The notes: generated from the letters alone by a model not told the origin. 24,766 bases of DNA from Conidiobolus incongruus B7586 (GCA_000697335.1 JNEM01006007.1:1-24766); one strand, 5' to 3'; positions 1-11,358 are shown, counted from the first letter of the stretch. Numbers and translations: made by a program.

Positions 1-1021
1 TTTTCTGTGGATTCGATAGCATTTCTTTGAGCATTCCTTTAATCTTATTGATGATGGGAATTAATTTGGTATTATATGATCCATCAGGAGAGGAATAGTA
101 CTTTTTGAAGTAGTTTTCTATAGCTGCAATATAGTCCCCAAGGTTTCGATTGGATACAAATGCCAATGCATCTATTAAACTCTTTTCATCATCATCTCTC
201 TTACCAGTTATGCCGGGCTGGAAATAAGCTGACGGTTTATTGGGATCAGGTGATGACAGCCGATTTAGTTCGTTGAAGAGAGTCTTATAACGCGTAACAA
301 TAGTGGGATCTTTGAGATTTATATCTGGAGCTTGAAGCAAACTAATTGCTTCATTGTATGGCGTATAAAGCACAGAGTCTATTGTGCCATCTCTATTCAA
401 GAAATACTGATTTAAGTATCGAGTGATAAAATCAACCACCAAATTCAGATTCTCTTCATCAACCGACTGGATAGCATATAAAACATTCTGCTCGTCAGTT
501 TGCTGATTACCAGTCAAAGTCAATTGGATACTTGAAGAAAAATTCAGCTTATCTTTTGCAAGTGATTCCAATTGGGTGAGATAGGCTTGGATTTGAGTGG
601 GAGTTGATGAAAGATTTGCGTCACAGTCCCTGGAGTTTAAAAAGTCAAACAGCTGGCCAATAACACTGGATATGTCCGGTCTGTATGTGCCGTCTTGGTT
701 AGCAAAGTGCCGATACACGAACAAATTAATCAAATCAATCACTTGTTTTTTCGACTCTGGCCTCATTGAATTTATAACCTGCAAAACATTATTTTTATCC
801 GATTCATAATTCTGTCTAATGAATGAGGAAGTTTGCGAACGTGATGCTAATACTCTTGGTTGGTCCAGAGCAATAGTATGAACACAAACTTCACAATTGT
901 CTATAAAATTAAGCGAATTACTGGATTCTGTAACCGTATTGAGCTGAGACTGAGGATTGGCTCCAATGCCCAGCACTTGGATTAAAGTCACTATAAATAT
1001 GCTCTGTGACCACTTCTTCAT
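1..1021 (-). CDS. Secreted protein with three ~100-residue internal repeats, 3' end outside the window
   Basis: I do not recognise this protein. The frame is open from ATG 1021-1019 to the window edge, giving 340 codons with no intron and no stop, so the gene is cut by the window. Residues 1-21 form a signal peptide (KK, then a hydrophobic stretch, then GANPQ), so the product is probably secreted or surface-exposed. Three related units lie at about residues 78-130, 178-232 and 281-337. Each starts with an [N/S]-[V/L]-[L/I] stretch, has a helical middle, then an aromatic run (VYRHFANQDGTY, RYLNQYFLNRDGTI, ENYFKKYYSSPDGSY) ending in D-G-[T/S], followed by a leucine-rich helix. Cysteines (43, 46, 133) occur only in the N-terminal part. 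A dibasic KR with acidic residues lies at 274-278. No catalytic motif is visible. The reading frame is certain; the function is unknown. Confidence 0.85.
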   Translation of the reverse strand, partial: MKKWSQSIFIVTLIQVLGIGANPQSQLNTVTESSNSLNFIDNCEVCVHTIALDQPRVLASRSQTSSFIRQNYESDKNNVLQVINSMRPESKKQVIDLINLFVYRHFANQDGTYRPDISSVIGQLFDFLNSRDCDANLSSTPTQIQAYLTQLESLAKDKLNFSSSIQLTLTGNQQTDEQNVLYAIQSVDEENLNLVVDFITRYLNQYFLNRDGTIDSVLYTPYNEAISLLQAPDINLKDPTIVTRYKTLFNELNRLSSPDPNKPSAYFQPGITGKRDDDEKSLIDALAFVSNRNLGDYIAAIENYFKKYYSSPDGSYNTKLIPIINKIKGMLKEMLSNPQK

Positions 1022-1867
1022 ATTAAACTATATAGAAACAAAGCCTAGTACCAGAATAAGCTTTGAGAAAAAGAAACATAAAATTGACATTACTAAGAGC
1101 AATACTTTGAATATAATAGCAAGTGGCTGAGTTGGAAAAGTGAAACTCATTGAAAATTCAAATAGCCAAGGTCAACAGAAAGAGTTTGAATTTAATAATG
1201 TTTCAAATATAATTTGTTTATATTAAAGAATTTTTTCCAATTAGTAGTCCCATTTGAATATATAGATATCTCAATATTAACTAATAAAGTAATTATTGAA
1301 TAATTAGATTATTATTGCTACATTATTTAATGAAATATCTAATCAATAATATTGTTTAAGATATTTGTATTTAAATGCCAGATCATTAGGATATAAGTTT
1401 TTTCAATCAAAGAATTGGATAAAAATTTATTATAATAATCTCAATTGAATTATTGATTATATAATCAACTTGAGAGTATATTTAATTATATTTTAAAGGA
1501 TATGATCTATATACTTCATTTTTTGTGATTCTATATTGCATAAAATATAATTCATTATCAAAATTTAATTATTTGTTTGGTTTATAATCATTAAAATGGC
1601 AAAAATTCAAAGTTTTAGTTATTATCGTTTCAGAATTGTATGGCTCAGCTTGTTTTAAATAATTAAATTTATAAAGAATAAATTATAAAAATAAATTTTT
1701 GTTAATGTATTATATGGAAATTAAAAATAAGTTACAATTTTTTCAAATTAGAAATTAAAAACCTATACTCACAAATGATTAAAAATGAAATACTGAAAAC
1801 TATATAATACATGTCCATAAATAAGGAAACAGTTAAAATGGATTAAATATTTTGTAGTAAAAATTAT
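1022..1867. other. AT-rich spacer
   Basis: This lies between the secreted repeat gene's start and the peroxiredoxin's 3' end. It presumably holds the repeat gene's promoter and the peroxiredoxin terminator. I see no coding frame, RNA gene or strong repeat. Confidence 0.6.
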
Positions 1868-2452
1868 TTAAAGATATTTTTCAATACTCTTGAGATCAGT
1901 GATGGTCAAACTGGTGTTATCAGGTTCAACTTCAAGAGCTGTAACTTTTCCATTTTCTAAAACCATGGCAAAACGCTTAGAACGAATACCCCCAAGAGCG
2001 GCAACTTCAAAATCCAAGTTTAACTTTTTGATAAATTCAGCAGTGGGATCAGCTAATAAGGTAACTTTGTTTTCAGCGCTAAGATGATCTTGAAAAGCTT
2101 TTAAGACAAAAGCATCGTTAACAGATACACAGGCAATTTCTTCAACCCCTTTGGATTTGAGAGTTTCATATTGTGCGATATAACCTGGTAAATGTCTGGA
2201 AGAGCAGACTGGAGTAAATGCTCCTGGGATTCCAATAAGAATAGCTTTCTTGAATTTTTTAAAATGCTCCAAAGCATTAATGGGAGTGGCTGGGGAATTG
2301 TGATGTAAATCAACGGAAGGAAGTTGATCACCTACCTTAATGAAGGAGGCAGCAGGGGCATGAAATCCTCTAACATTAGACAGTTTGAGATATCTGTATA
2401 AATTCAATTTCATTTTATCTAATAAAATAGAATGATCAAATGATGAAATCAT
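1868..2452 (-). CDS. PRX5: Peroxiredoxin of the Prx5/PrxII (atypical 2-Cys) type
   Basis: This thiol peroxidase reduces H2O2 and alkyl hydroperoxides. It is a single 194-codon exon. The active-site motif PGAFTPVCSSRHLPGY lies at residues 76-91, with Thr80 and peroxidatic Cys83; Arg160 (in SKRFAMV) fits the conserved active-site arginine. Cys108, in CVSVNDAFV, lies exactly 25 residues after Cys83. Plant PrxII enzymes have the same spacing between peroxidatic and resolving cysteines, so an intramolecular disulfide cycle is likely. No other cysteine is present. Residues 14-35 are basic and hydrophobic without acidic residues and look like a mitochondrial presequence. Met14 (codon 2413-2411) is an alternative start that would keep that presequence. 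Family assignment is firm; location is inferred. Confidence 0.95.
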   Translation of the reverse strand: MISSFDHSILLDKMKLNLYRYLKLSNVRGFHAPAASFIKVGDQLPSVDLHHNSPATPINALEHFKKFKKAILIGIPGAFTPVCSSRHLPGYIAQYETLKSKGVEEIACVSVNDAFVLKAFQDHLSAENKVTLLADPTAEFIKKLNLDFEVAALGGIRSKRFAMVLENGKVTALEVEPDNTSLTITDLKSIEKYL

Positions 2453-3129
2453 TTACTTTAAAGTATTAATTATAATTTGTGGGAAATTCAGGCGATTTTA
2501 AAAACTCATTTACGTAAATAATCCTCTCTTTTGCAGAACCAATATGAAAACTGGATTTTTAATATAGTTAAATTGTATTAGTATCAATTCAGTTTACTTG
2601 ATTTGTAATGCAGTCATAATGATATCAAATTAAAAATATCTGACATATCATTTCTATGAGTATTCAAATATAAACCCAAAATAATGAGGAGAGTGACAAT
2701 CGTTTTGGAAAATCATGCCTTTTAGTATTCTGAAGTGTGATTGGTTATTCATTCGATAGAGCATGATCTGCTAAAAATTCAAGATGTTTGAGAAGACCAA
2801 ATACTATTACAAGCCATTATAATTTAGTCTCATGAAACAACAGAATATTAATTCCTTGCTATGAACTCTTGCCCTTACAAGTAAATGAATATTTGTCACC
2901 TGATTTTTCTTAGTATAAATAGACCACTGAGTTTACTCCAATCTATTTAACTTTCTATTTAAAGGCGTTTACAATCCTCATTATCACTTGCTTAATTTGT
3001 AGCTGGATTATAATTGATTTCAAACCTCCCATAATTAATTACTAAATTAAGCTTATTGAGTGATTTCATATATTAGAACTGTAATTGTCCATTTAGACCT
3101 TTGGAGTAAATTTATTTGTTTAATTTGAT
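2453..3129. other. Divergent spacer between peroxiredoxin and NudE genes
   Basis: This holds the 5' regions of two divergent genes. The only clear signal is a TATAAATA on the plus strand at 2914-2921. No longer coding frame is supported. Confidence 0.5.
2914..2921 (+). promoter_or_regulatory. TATA box, probably for the NudE-like gene
   Basis: A perfect TATAAATA followed by GA lies about 210 nt upstream of the NudE-like start codon. That distance implies a longer leader, or an unseen 5' UTR intron, compared with other genes here, where TATA lies 45-80 nt upstream of ATG. Confidence 0.45.
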
Positions 3130-4053
3130 ATGATACAAACAACCGAATGCCCTCGCAGGTAATATTGACATATTACACACTCCTTCTTTTACTAATTTGC
3201 AAACCCTAGTTTTTCTTCTATTCAAGAAGAATGCGAATACTGGAAGCAAGAGGCACGCTCCCGCCTTGCTGCCCAAATTGAATTACAACAAGAATATGAG
3301 CAATCTAATGAACAAGCTAGGATTTATGAACAAGAGTTGGAGCAGGAGCTCAATGCTACTACCTCTCAATATAATGAACTTTTGCGCAAATTTGAACTTG
3401 TCCAATCCCAATTCCAAGACCTTAAGGCTAAATATGTCCAGGATAGCAATCGCTTCAATCAAGAAGTAACTCAGTTGCAAGAAGCTAACCAAAAACTCAG
3501 CAAAGAAAAAGAGTCCCTCAGTATGTATGTTCGTGAGTTAGAACAAGTTTCCACTAATGCTACTGAAAACGAAAGAGCTCTCACTTGTACACTTGCTCAA
3601 AGAGAACAACATCTCTTACAAAGTATGCAACGTTGTTCGCAATTAGAAAGTCAAGTCAACTCTGCTCAACTTATTTTTACCGAAGTCTTGCAATTGAGAG
3701 AAGAAAATGTCAATTTGAAGGCTGATGTTGAATATTTCAAATCTAAATATGAATCTGGAGTCCAGGACCAACAAGCCAGAGCCTCCTTAGGAGTATTAGA
3801 TAGCAATATTCTCAATAATTTCAATCAAGATCTCTTCACTCGCCTTCAATCCATTGAAGCTCATGCTAACTCCTGCCAACAAGCCTTACTACCTACCAAA
3901 TCACAACACCAAATCCTCCACCCTTCCAATGACTCTCCTTCCATACATCAATCATCATTGCTTAAGCTTGGTAGCAGTAGATTAAGATTGTTACGTACTA
4001 AAAGCGAAAGGATTTCTCCTGCTAAAATCAGGACATTGAACCCTATTCACTAA
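3130..4053 (+). CDS. NDE1: NudE/NDEL1-type dynein regulator, 2 exons
   Basis: NudE/NDEL1 proteins are coiled-coil scaffolds that bind LIS1 and cytoplasmic dynein and act in nuclear migration. Exons are 3130-3158 and 3210-4053; the 51-nt intron has ends GTAATA...CCCTAG and an internal TACTAAT branch-like motif. Joined length is 290 aa. The ATG at 3130 is chosen because its 29-nt exon keeps the frame across the intron; the nearer ATG at 3147 does not. The N-terminal EECEYWKQ (16-23) matches the family's E-E-x-x-Y/F-W-K motif. Residues about 15-195 are a heptad-rich coiled coil. YVRELEQ (116-122) matches the family signature, and LESQV...LREEN downstream follows the NDEL1 pattern. The tail (about 265-290) is basic and Arg/Ser-rich. 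An unspecific coiled coil is less likely given the two matching motifs. Confidence 0.88.
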
Positions 4054-5258
4054 TTTACTGAAATTGTTTGCCAGTCTCGTAATATTTATCAAACTTATTG
4101 CGGATCTTTCATTTTTGTGGCTAATCAATCCTATCAATTCGTTTCAATTCAATCGGAACATCTTTGATACTGTTCAAGTGGACTATCATTCTACTAATTG
4201 TTTTTCTTATTTTTACTACTCCCATTTAAATTTGAAAAAAACAAAAAAAATGATACCTATAAATTATGAATACTGTCTTTTTCCAAGGATTCTAATTCTA
4301 TCTAATTCTTTACATCCTATCATTTAATTTATTACTTAATTTAATATTCTATTACTTATTATCTAAATTCCCCTTTCCCTAAATTATTGACTTATCAATT
4401 AATATATTAAACTTTTCAAATATCATTATGAAATAATATTTAATTGTATTTCTCCTTTATATTAAACTTTATTTGAACAATATTATTGAACTAATTGATA
4501 TTTTAATTCACTTCAGATAGTATTATTTGGTTTAACTTTTGACATAGAAATGAGATAGATAGAGTAATAGATATTGGTTATCTTAGAATATAAATAATAC
4601 ATGATACATTTCGAATTTTGGCTATATATTTCAACGTTATCTAATAATTAAGTGTATTAAAGATACGATATTATTATCTAAAAATTACATGATCTAATTT
4701 TATTTTCTACTAAAATAATAAAAATTCACTAACAATGTCTTTTTAAATTGTTATATTACTTAATATCAAATCTTTTGCTTAAAGATTCGGATATTAAATT
4801 TGGTTTACCAAGCTTTTTGCCCATTTAACATTTTATTTGAATCATCAGCTATATATAAGTAATTTTATTTTATATCAAAATTGGGATTAGTTAATTGATT
4901 TTAGCATCTTTGTAATGATTTAGTAATGATTTAGTAATGATTTAATTATATTTAATATAAATAACTCAAAAAGAAGTTAACCAATTTTTTCATTTAAAAC
5001 AGTTATTTAATTTTTAATTTTATTATTGTTTTTATTCCGAAATTATTATAATCAAACACTTGCCTATTTTGAATTACATTGTATTAAATCAGTTATAAAT
5101 GATTAATTATTAGTGATTTTTATTTAAATTATTTATTTGTATCATTTAATAAATGAATAAAGTGACGTGGTTTTCCCATAATTTTTGATAAATAATGATT
5201 ATTTTTAATTCATTAATAATATTTAAACTGTCAGATCTGTTTCTATAAATAATCTAAA
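4054..5258. other. AT-rich spacer
   Basis: This spans the NudE-like 3' end to the UCH start. It contains one short tandem repeat, listed separately, and a TATAAATA at 5243-5250 only 9-16 nt before the UCH ATG, which is too close to be a normal TATA box. No gene is seen. Confidence 0.55.
4912..4944 (+). repeat. Three tandem copies of an 11-mer (GTAATGATTTA)
   Basis: Three perfect head-to-tail copies lie in the spacer upstream of the UCH gene. This is probably replication slippage, and no function is apparent. Confidence 0.9.
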
Positions 5259-6296
5259 ATGTCCGCTGAGAGTGATGAATCAAAAATAAATTGGGCTCCA
5301 TTAGAAGGAAACCCTGAGGTACATCCAATATTTATTATTAATAAATCGCTATTTATACAATTCATTAAATTTTAGGTTTTTAATCAAGTACTCTAATTTG
5401 ACTATAAAAGAATATTATAAATATTAAATATAATATATAGTTTTATAAAGAATTAGGAGGAGACGATTCTTATGAATTTGTTGACGTTTGGGGTACTTTT
5501 AATTTTATGTTTTTTTTTGAATTTGAATTCTGATTCATTTTATTTTTAAAGGTTTAGAAGAGAATTTACTAAATTTTATACCTCAACCAGTAATAGCTGT
5601 CATATTTTTATTCCCAATTTCTGAAACTGTAATCATTAAATCAATAACTATCCAGAAAATAAATTAATATGTTCATTAGTATGAAAAGTTTAAACTTGAG
5701 GAGGATAAAAAGTTGGAAGGAAAAGAAAAAGTTAATAATTCCAAAGTATTTTTCATGAAACAGACGGTTGGAAATGCTTGCGGTACAGTCGCTTTACTTC
5801 ATGGTTTGATTAATAATATTGAAACTCTTAAATTAAGTAATTTCTGTATTTCAAATTATTATATAACATAATTAACAATATTTTATTATAGAAAATGAAA
5901 TTTTGGAAAATTTTATCAAAGATTGCAATGATTTGAATAGCTTAGAAAGGGGCAATAGACTGGGGGAAGACGCAAAATTAGCTCATATTCATTCAAATAT
6001 CGCTCAACAAGGCCAAACTGACGTATGAGGTTGCTTCAATAATTTTTAATTTCAAATATTAATTTAATTATTTATAGAGTATGGATCCTGATGCTGAATT
6101 AGATCTTCATTTCTTATGCTTTGTCGAAAAATATAATGAGCTATATGAACTTGATGGAAGAAAAAGGTCGGCTGTAAACCATGGCCAATGTGATGATTTA
6201 TTAAGAAACAGTATTAAAGTCATCAGAGAGTTCATCAATAGAGATTCCTCTCAGCTTAATTTCAGTGTTATGGCTTTAGCTGCCAAGCAATCATAA
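5259..6296 (+). CDS. UCHL3: Ubiquitin C-terminal hydrolase (UCHL3/Yuh1 type), 7 exons
   Basis: This cysteine protease removes small adducts from the ubiquitin or NEDD8 C-terminus. Exons are 5259-5318, 5376-5387, 5441-5492, 5552-5628, 5680-5836, 5892-6022 and 6078-6296; the six introns are 51-59 nt. The product is 235 aa, close to the 230 of human UCHL3. It opens with W-x-P-L-E-x-N-P-E. The oxyanion Gln95 and nucleophile Cys101 sit in FFMKQTVGNACGT; His174 is in LDLHF and Asp189 in YELDGRK. All four active-site residues are present at family spacing. Exon 2 encodes only VFNQ, and it is supported because it restores the conserved NPEVxNQF block and keeps phase with both neighbours. The gene is convergent with MYG1. 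Confidence 0.95.
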
Positions 6297-6886
6297 ATTA
6301 TTTTATTTTAAATATCTTCATTTTTAATAATTTTTTTTGTAATATATGATTATAAAAAAATTTTTCAATCATTTAAAATGATGATTTTTTTTGAATCCAA
6401 AATTATTTTGATTTTAAATATATGCTCTTTAAATTCCATTATATTCAATGAGAGTTTCTAAAAGGATTCAAATCTATAATAATTTGATATTAATTTTGAA
6501 TGATATACAATTGGTCAATGTTTTCAAGAATCAAAATAATGTTACTATCTCTAAAAACTTTTGTTAATGTTGTGAATCAAATTAACAATATAAAACTTTG
6601 GCAAAAATGAAATATATTTGAACTAAATTCTACATAATTGGATAAAGAATTAAATTAATTGATATTTTTCTTTTAATTAAAAATTGAAGGTAAATTAGTG
6701 AATTAAAACTGAAATAAAATTAAAATATTATGAAAATAAAATATATCTCAAAAATTCTATTTATTTATGGATCTATAAATTTGTTAACAAATCTCTATAT
6801 AATAAATATATTGATAAGTAAATATTGATCTTAAATAGACTAAAGGTTTAAAGATAATTTGATAAATGCTCATTCGCCAAGGTTAA
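6297..6886. other. Convergent 3' spacer between UCH and MYG1 genes
   Basis: Very AT-rich; it should hold the two facing 3' UTRs and poly(A) sites. Nothing else is seen. Confidence 0.55.
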
Positions 6887-8149
6887 TTATTGAGATAATT
6901 TGGGTTTTTTAGAGGCATAAGTGGTGGCAATAGCTTGAGATGCCATTTCGAGAGCACCTTCATAAGTTTCATTTCCACCAATGAAACCACTAGCATGCAC
7001 GAAAACACATCCTGGAATCTTAGAGAGCACAGATAGTTGTTGATCTCTAATACCTCTCCATTCTTCGGGGAGGGGAAGTCTAGAGACAAAAGAATCGGGG
7101 GCAATGCTGACAGCTTGAATACGGAATTTACCAGATTCGTCTTTATAAATCACATACAAAATTTCCGGTTCAATGGTGAGTTCTTGTTCTAAAGTATGTA
7201 AATGATCTTTCCAATTGCAATGTTGCTCAAGATAAAGAACTTGTCCTGAAGGATGTATTTCATTTCTCTTTTTGAGAGCATTTTCAACAATTTCACGAGC
7301 TGGCATCCAAGCATGAGCCAAATATTGAATTCGATCATCAAGTTCACCTCCAGCAAGGTTTGAAGCTTTAATAAATCTTTCCATTTGATCGATGCCAGTT
7401 TGATTCCACCAAGGATTCAAATAACTTACTCTAGCTGCTAAATTTGTATTATCGGTGTATTTGGGCTTTAATTCAGTTTCATATTTGTTGACACCATTAT
7501 CAATGGCATCTAAAGCATGAATAAAATCTTCATAAATTTTGTGATATAATACATCTACTTTAAGGTCAGTAATTTCCCATCCAGTTTTGTTGGCAATAAG
7601 TTGAGGGCCATAATGTCTAGAATTTTGACATTAGATTTTGAATTAATAATTGCATCAAATTATAATACTTGTAAATTAAACCAGCACTACTCAATTTGGT
7701 GGAGTATTTATCATTAAAAGTTTCATTGAATTCTCTCTATTGTAATGGTTAAAATAAACTAATTTTATAAATTTGAATATAAAACCTGATGGTGATCATA
7801 TCTACGAGTATTATGGTCATAAACACCACCAACATCAACAACTACATCACATTTTTCTAATTCTTGAGGATCTCTTGTTCTGATAAGTTCTTTTGAAAAT
7901 TAGTAAAATATGGAATTTTGAAAAATTTGATAATATTTACCAGCATCTTTATATTCTTTAAGTTGTTTCAGAATGTATACGGCCAAAGCTTCGTCACTAC
8001 CATACAATTAGTTAAAAAAGCAATACCACAAAAAGAAGTTACGAACCAGTGAAAGGTGCCGTTATGAGTTCCAATCTATATAAATGATATATTTCTAAAT
8101 ATAAGCTTAACAAATGCTTAAATTTTATTTTATATATTACTTTAACCAT
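6887..8149 (-). CDS. MYG1: MYG1 family metal-dependent 3'-5' exonuclease (UPF0160), 6 exons
   Basis: MYG1 proteins are DHH-like nucleases; in animals the enzyme processes RNA in nucleus and mitochondria. In coding order the exons are 8149-8141, 8075-8047, 7996-7941, 7889-7786, 7736-7669 and 7616-6887. The introns are 49-65 nt, two with less usual donors (GTTCGT and GTTTTA). The product is 331 aa. The joined N-terminus reads [15 protein letters not shown], the family's metal-binding motif, followed by DVVVDVGG and YDHHQ with further metal ligands. The C-terminal half has [11 protein letters not shown] and the signature [13 protein letters not shown]. The first coding exon is only ATG GTT AAA; it is supported because it supplies the start immediately before the conserved IGTHNG. 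No mitochondrial presequence is visible. It shares a 470-nt divergent promoter region with the thioesterase gene. Confidence 0.94.
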
Positions 8150-8619
8150 ATTGAATCTTCTAATTAAAGAGCTAAGAATTTGTAAAGTTAATTTAAAAAA
8201 ATATTATTGAAAATTACAAATGAACCGAATAACAAAAGGATGTTATTAATAAAATCAGGATATCAAATGGTGAATATTATTGAATTAAATATTATGGGTT
8301 AAAAAAGATGATTATTTTGAATTATTTTTTTTAATCAATTTTTATACTTTTTTATTGATGATTTATTATAAAATTAATTTGATCCATAAAATTATGTATT
8401 TAGTAAAATTCACTATTCGTCTAATTATATATTCAAAATAGTTAACGACTAATTAATATTTGTAATCATTATTTACTAATTATTAATATACTCTAAATTT
8501 GGTTGAAATTTTCTCATTATACCCATAAATTGAACTATAAATTTCTCGATATTAAGATTAGGTGGAACTAGAGAATTTCCATCAGTCTCATTTTGTGAAT
8601 GAAATTTATTAATATCACA
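8150..8619. promoter_or_regulatory. Shared divergent promoter region of MYG1 and the thioesterase gene
   Basis: A 470-nt interval separates two start codons on opposite strands, so both promoters lie here. No clear TATA box or named site was recognised. The minus-strand open frame over 8476-8688 overlaps the thioesterase's first exon and is a shadow. Confidence 0.5.
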
Positions 8620-9660
8620 ATGCCTCTCTTGCCCAGTGTCATTCGCCAAGCCGTAAGAACTCACCAAGCTACTGTCATCTTTCTCCATGGATTAGGTGAT
8701 TCTGGAGAGGGCTGGTAAGTACTTTTATATTTATTTTCCACATTTACTTATAACTTTCTAGGGCACCCGTTGGTGATCAACTTCGTCAACATTTGCCTAA
8801 TGTCAAATTTATCTTCCCTCATGCGTAAATTGATTTTTCTTTCTTTTGTTTAGCTTTTAATTAAATTTATTTAGACCAAATCAACCTGTAACTCTTAATA
8901 TGGGTATATCAATGCCTTCATGGTAATTTGTATTATTAATTGATATACACTTAGTTTATTCAATTATTTCAGGTATGATATCCCCTCTTTAACTGATTTT
9001 AGTCGCCAAGACGAAGCTGGTTTACTTCGCTCTGTCAACCAAGGTAAACACCTGATTATAATAAATTACCAAGTTAATATTAAAAAAATTGTTAAAATAG
9101 TCAAAGAGCTTATTCAACAAGAAATTGACTCTGGAATTCCTCCTGAAAAGATCGTTGTTGGAGGATTTTCTCAAGGTAAGCATTTGATATATTTCGCATT
9201 TGTAATATAATTAATCAAGTGTCATATAATAGGCTGCGTTGTGTCTTTATTGACTGCCTTAACTTTTAGAGAAAAATTAGCTGGTGTACTTGGCTTGAGT
9301 GGTTATGTCCCAATTCATGACAAATTTTTTAGCGTAATTATCATAAACATAGTTTAATGATAAAAAAATAATCTTTTTATAATATAGTTGACAACCGAAG
9401 CTAATCAAAATACACCAATCTTTTTTGGGCATGGTGATTCTGATGAGGTATTTAAATTAATCGATGAATGAAACACAGTTCTCTGACCACCGAAATAGGT
9501 TATTCATCCCTCTTTATCTGTTCGATCTGTTAATCTTTTGAAAGAAAAAGGTTATAATGTTGACCATAAAATCTATGAAGGAATGGGTCACTCCTGCTGT
9601 AATCAAGAAATTATTGATATGGCCATTTTCTTGAATAGAGTGTTAGGATTCGATGAATAA
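8620..9660 (+). CDS. APT1: Acyl-protein thioesterase (APT1/LYPLA family), 8 exons
   Basis: This alpha/beta hydrolase removes palmitoyl groups from cysteines of membrane-associated proteins and acts as a lysophospholipase. Exons are 8620-8714, 8762-8824, 8875-8922, 8973-9043, 9101-9175, 9233-9333, 9388-9447 and 9499-9660, separated by seven introns of 47-57 nt. The product is 224 aa, normal for the family. FLHGLGDSGEGW (21-32) is the oxyanion-loop motif. Ser116 in GGFSQG is the nucleophile, Asp170 in HGDSDEVIH the acid and His202 in GMGHSCC the base, so the triad is complete. The residues after the nucleophile elbow are CVVS, where many relatives have GAMS. Many tetraspanins are palmitoylated and two lie further along this window, but nothing here shows that they are substrates. 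Every intron keeps phase. Confidence 0.95.
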
Positions 9661-10146
9661 TCATCTATACAGCTATAATATATTTTATTCTTCTATAAAT
9701 AATTGCATTTTTATATATTAAAATATTTAGTTTTATACTTAATCTTTGATAAATGATTTTGCAATTCCAATAATTCAATTAAACAATCAAAATATTGAAA
9801 ACACATGTTTAATTGAATTAATTAATTAATATATAGAAATTGAATACCAATCAGTCTATTTATCTTCTTTAACTCTTATTATTAAGTTAAATAAAGATGT
9901 ATCGGCTGATATAAAATATATCAAAGATCTATCAAGATATAATTTTTTAAAATAGTATTAAATCCTCTAATTTATAGCTCTTTAATTGAATATTTGCAAT
10001 AAAATTTATATTATATTTTAAAAAAATAAATACTTAAATACCAGAATATGCTATATTAAAAAATTAATAATTAATAAGATATTTATTAACTAGTCAATTA
10101 TTTGGTTATTTTTATATATTTATTATGTAAAATTAAATTAAAAACG
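9661..10146. other. Convergent 3' spacer between thioesterase and otubain genes
   Basis: AT-rich facing 3' ends; no gene, repeat or RNA is seen. Confidence 0.55.
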
Positions 10147-11358
10147 TTATGGATTAGAATATAAAATATCATAGTGGCCTGGACGATAAAGTAAATAAAT
10201 AGGGGGTAGAATAGATGATTTATAATCGGGATCTGGGAAGTTGTACATATTAGCCATCATCAAAGATTCATCTTTATCGTCATTTCCTCCAGCGAAATTC
10301 GGTCTACCATCCAAATAAGCGACTGTGACTTGTAATTGGAGAGCCTTACTAATTGCAATGATATGAATTTCATCAGATTCTCTACCAATTGCTTCAACTT
10401 GACTCACACAGAATTGATCCATATTTTCATAACCATCAGATATGATAAAAGGAAGATAATGCTCGGAATTCACTTTCAAATACGCAGAGGTAATGAAACG
10501 CAAATAAGCAACAATAGCATTAGATTGGTAATCAGTCTGAAAAGTGGAGACCAATTCTGTTAAAGCAATAAGCTGGCCCGAATCCTGCTCTTGACTAGTA
10601 TTTCTCTTATCAGGATGGACTTTTTCAAGTTCTTCAACAAAAGTCTCATAAAAATCTTGAATAGCTATCCATTCAAACCCGGCTTCAATTAAAAGCTCTT
10701 TAGTTTGTTTCACAACTTCCATAAATTTGTTGTGAGTATTGGCATCTGCAGTTGAAAGATATTCAAATAAACTAAAACCAAAAGCTATATACAATAAAAA
10801 TAGCGGATTAAATAAGCGAATTAATTTACTATAAAGAAATGAGTAATACCTCTATAAAAACAATTGCCATCACCTCTACATCTTCTAAATCTAGGAAAGC
10901 TTTCAGATAGGTTCTGTTAATAGTTTAATAATTAGAACATATCAAATAGAATTGATTAGTTAATATACCTGAATTTTAATTAGAAAAACTGGATCTCCTT
11001 CAGCATATTCATTCAGCAACGCTGAAAGTGGTTCATCAAAATTCACAAGTGGAGATAAATTCGCTTCACTTTCTTTAATATGCTGTTCATAAGAAAGCAT
11101 TTCTTCATAGCTGAATTCAGGCTGTTGATTATTACTATCAGTAGGATTGGTGCTATTAGGTGAAAGGTTTGAATTATTTTGATTAGCAACGGGATCAGCA
11201 AAAGGATTAGATGATGGTGATGGAGAAGGCAGTCTTTCGTGTTTTTGATGATTGGGTGAAGTCTTGTTAAATATATTACTTTGTGATATACTATTAAAAA
11301 TGTTTTTAATTGGAGTGAGTAATTTTTTGGACTTTGAAGGAGAATCTGGTGTTGACAT
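10147..11358 (-). CDS. OTUB1: Otubain (OTUB1-type OTU deubiquitinase), 3 exons
   Basis: Otubains are OTU-fold cysteine proteases that cleave ubiquitin chains (Lys48 for OTUB1) and can also block E2 enzymes. In coding order the exons are 11358-10969, 10913-10850 and 10784-10147, with introns of 55 and 65 nt. The product is 363 aa. Residues 1-100 are a Ser/Pro/Asn-rich, probably disordered extension, longer than human OTUB1's, with SPSKSKKLLTP as possible phosphorylation sites. The catalytic region starts with LLNEYAEGD, then CRGDGNCFYRAFGFS with Asp145 and Cys148, and ends with LLYRPGHYDILY carrying His355 and Asp357. The DGNCFYR motif spans the second splice junction and confirms it. It is the second cysteine deubiquitinase in the window, but from a different family than the UCH at 5259. 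Confidence 0.94.

Noticed and set aside
3147-3158. ATG at 3147 as the start of the NudE-like gene
   Set aside because: It would enter exon 2 out of frame; the ATG at 3130 gives the correct phase.
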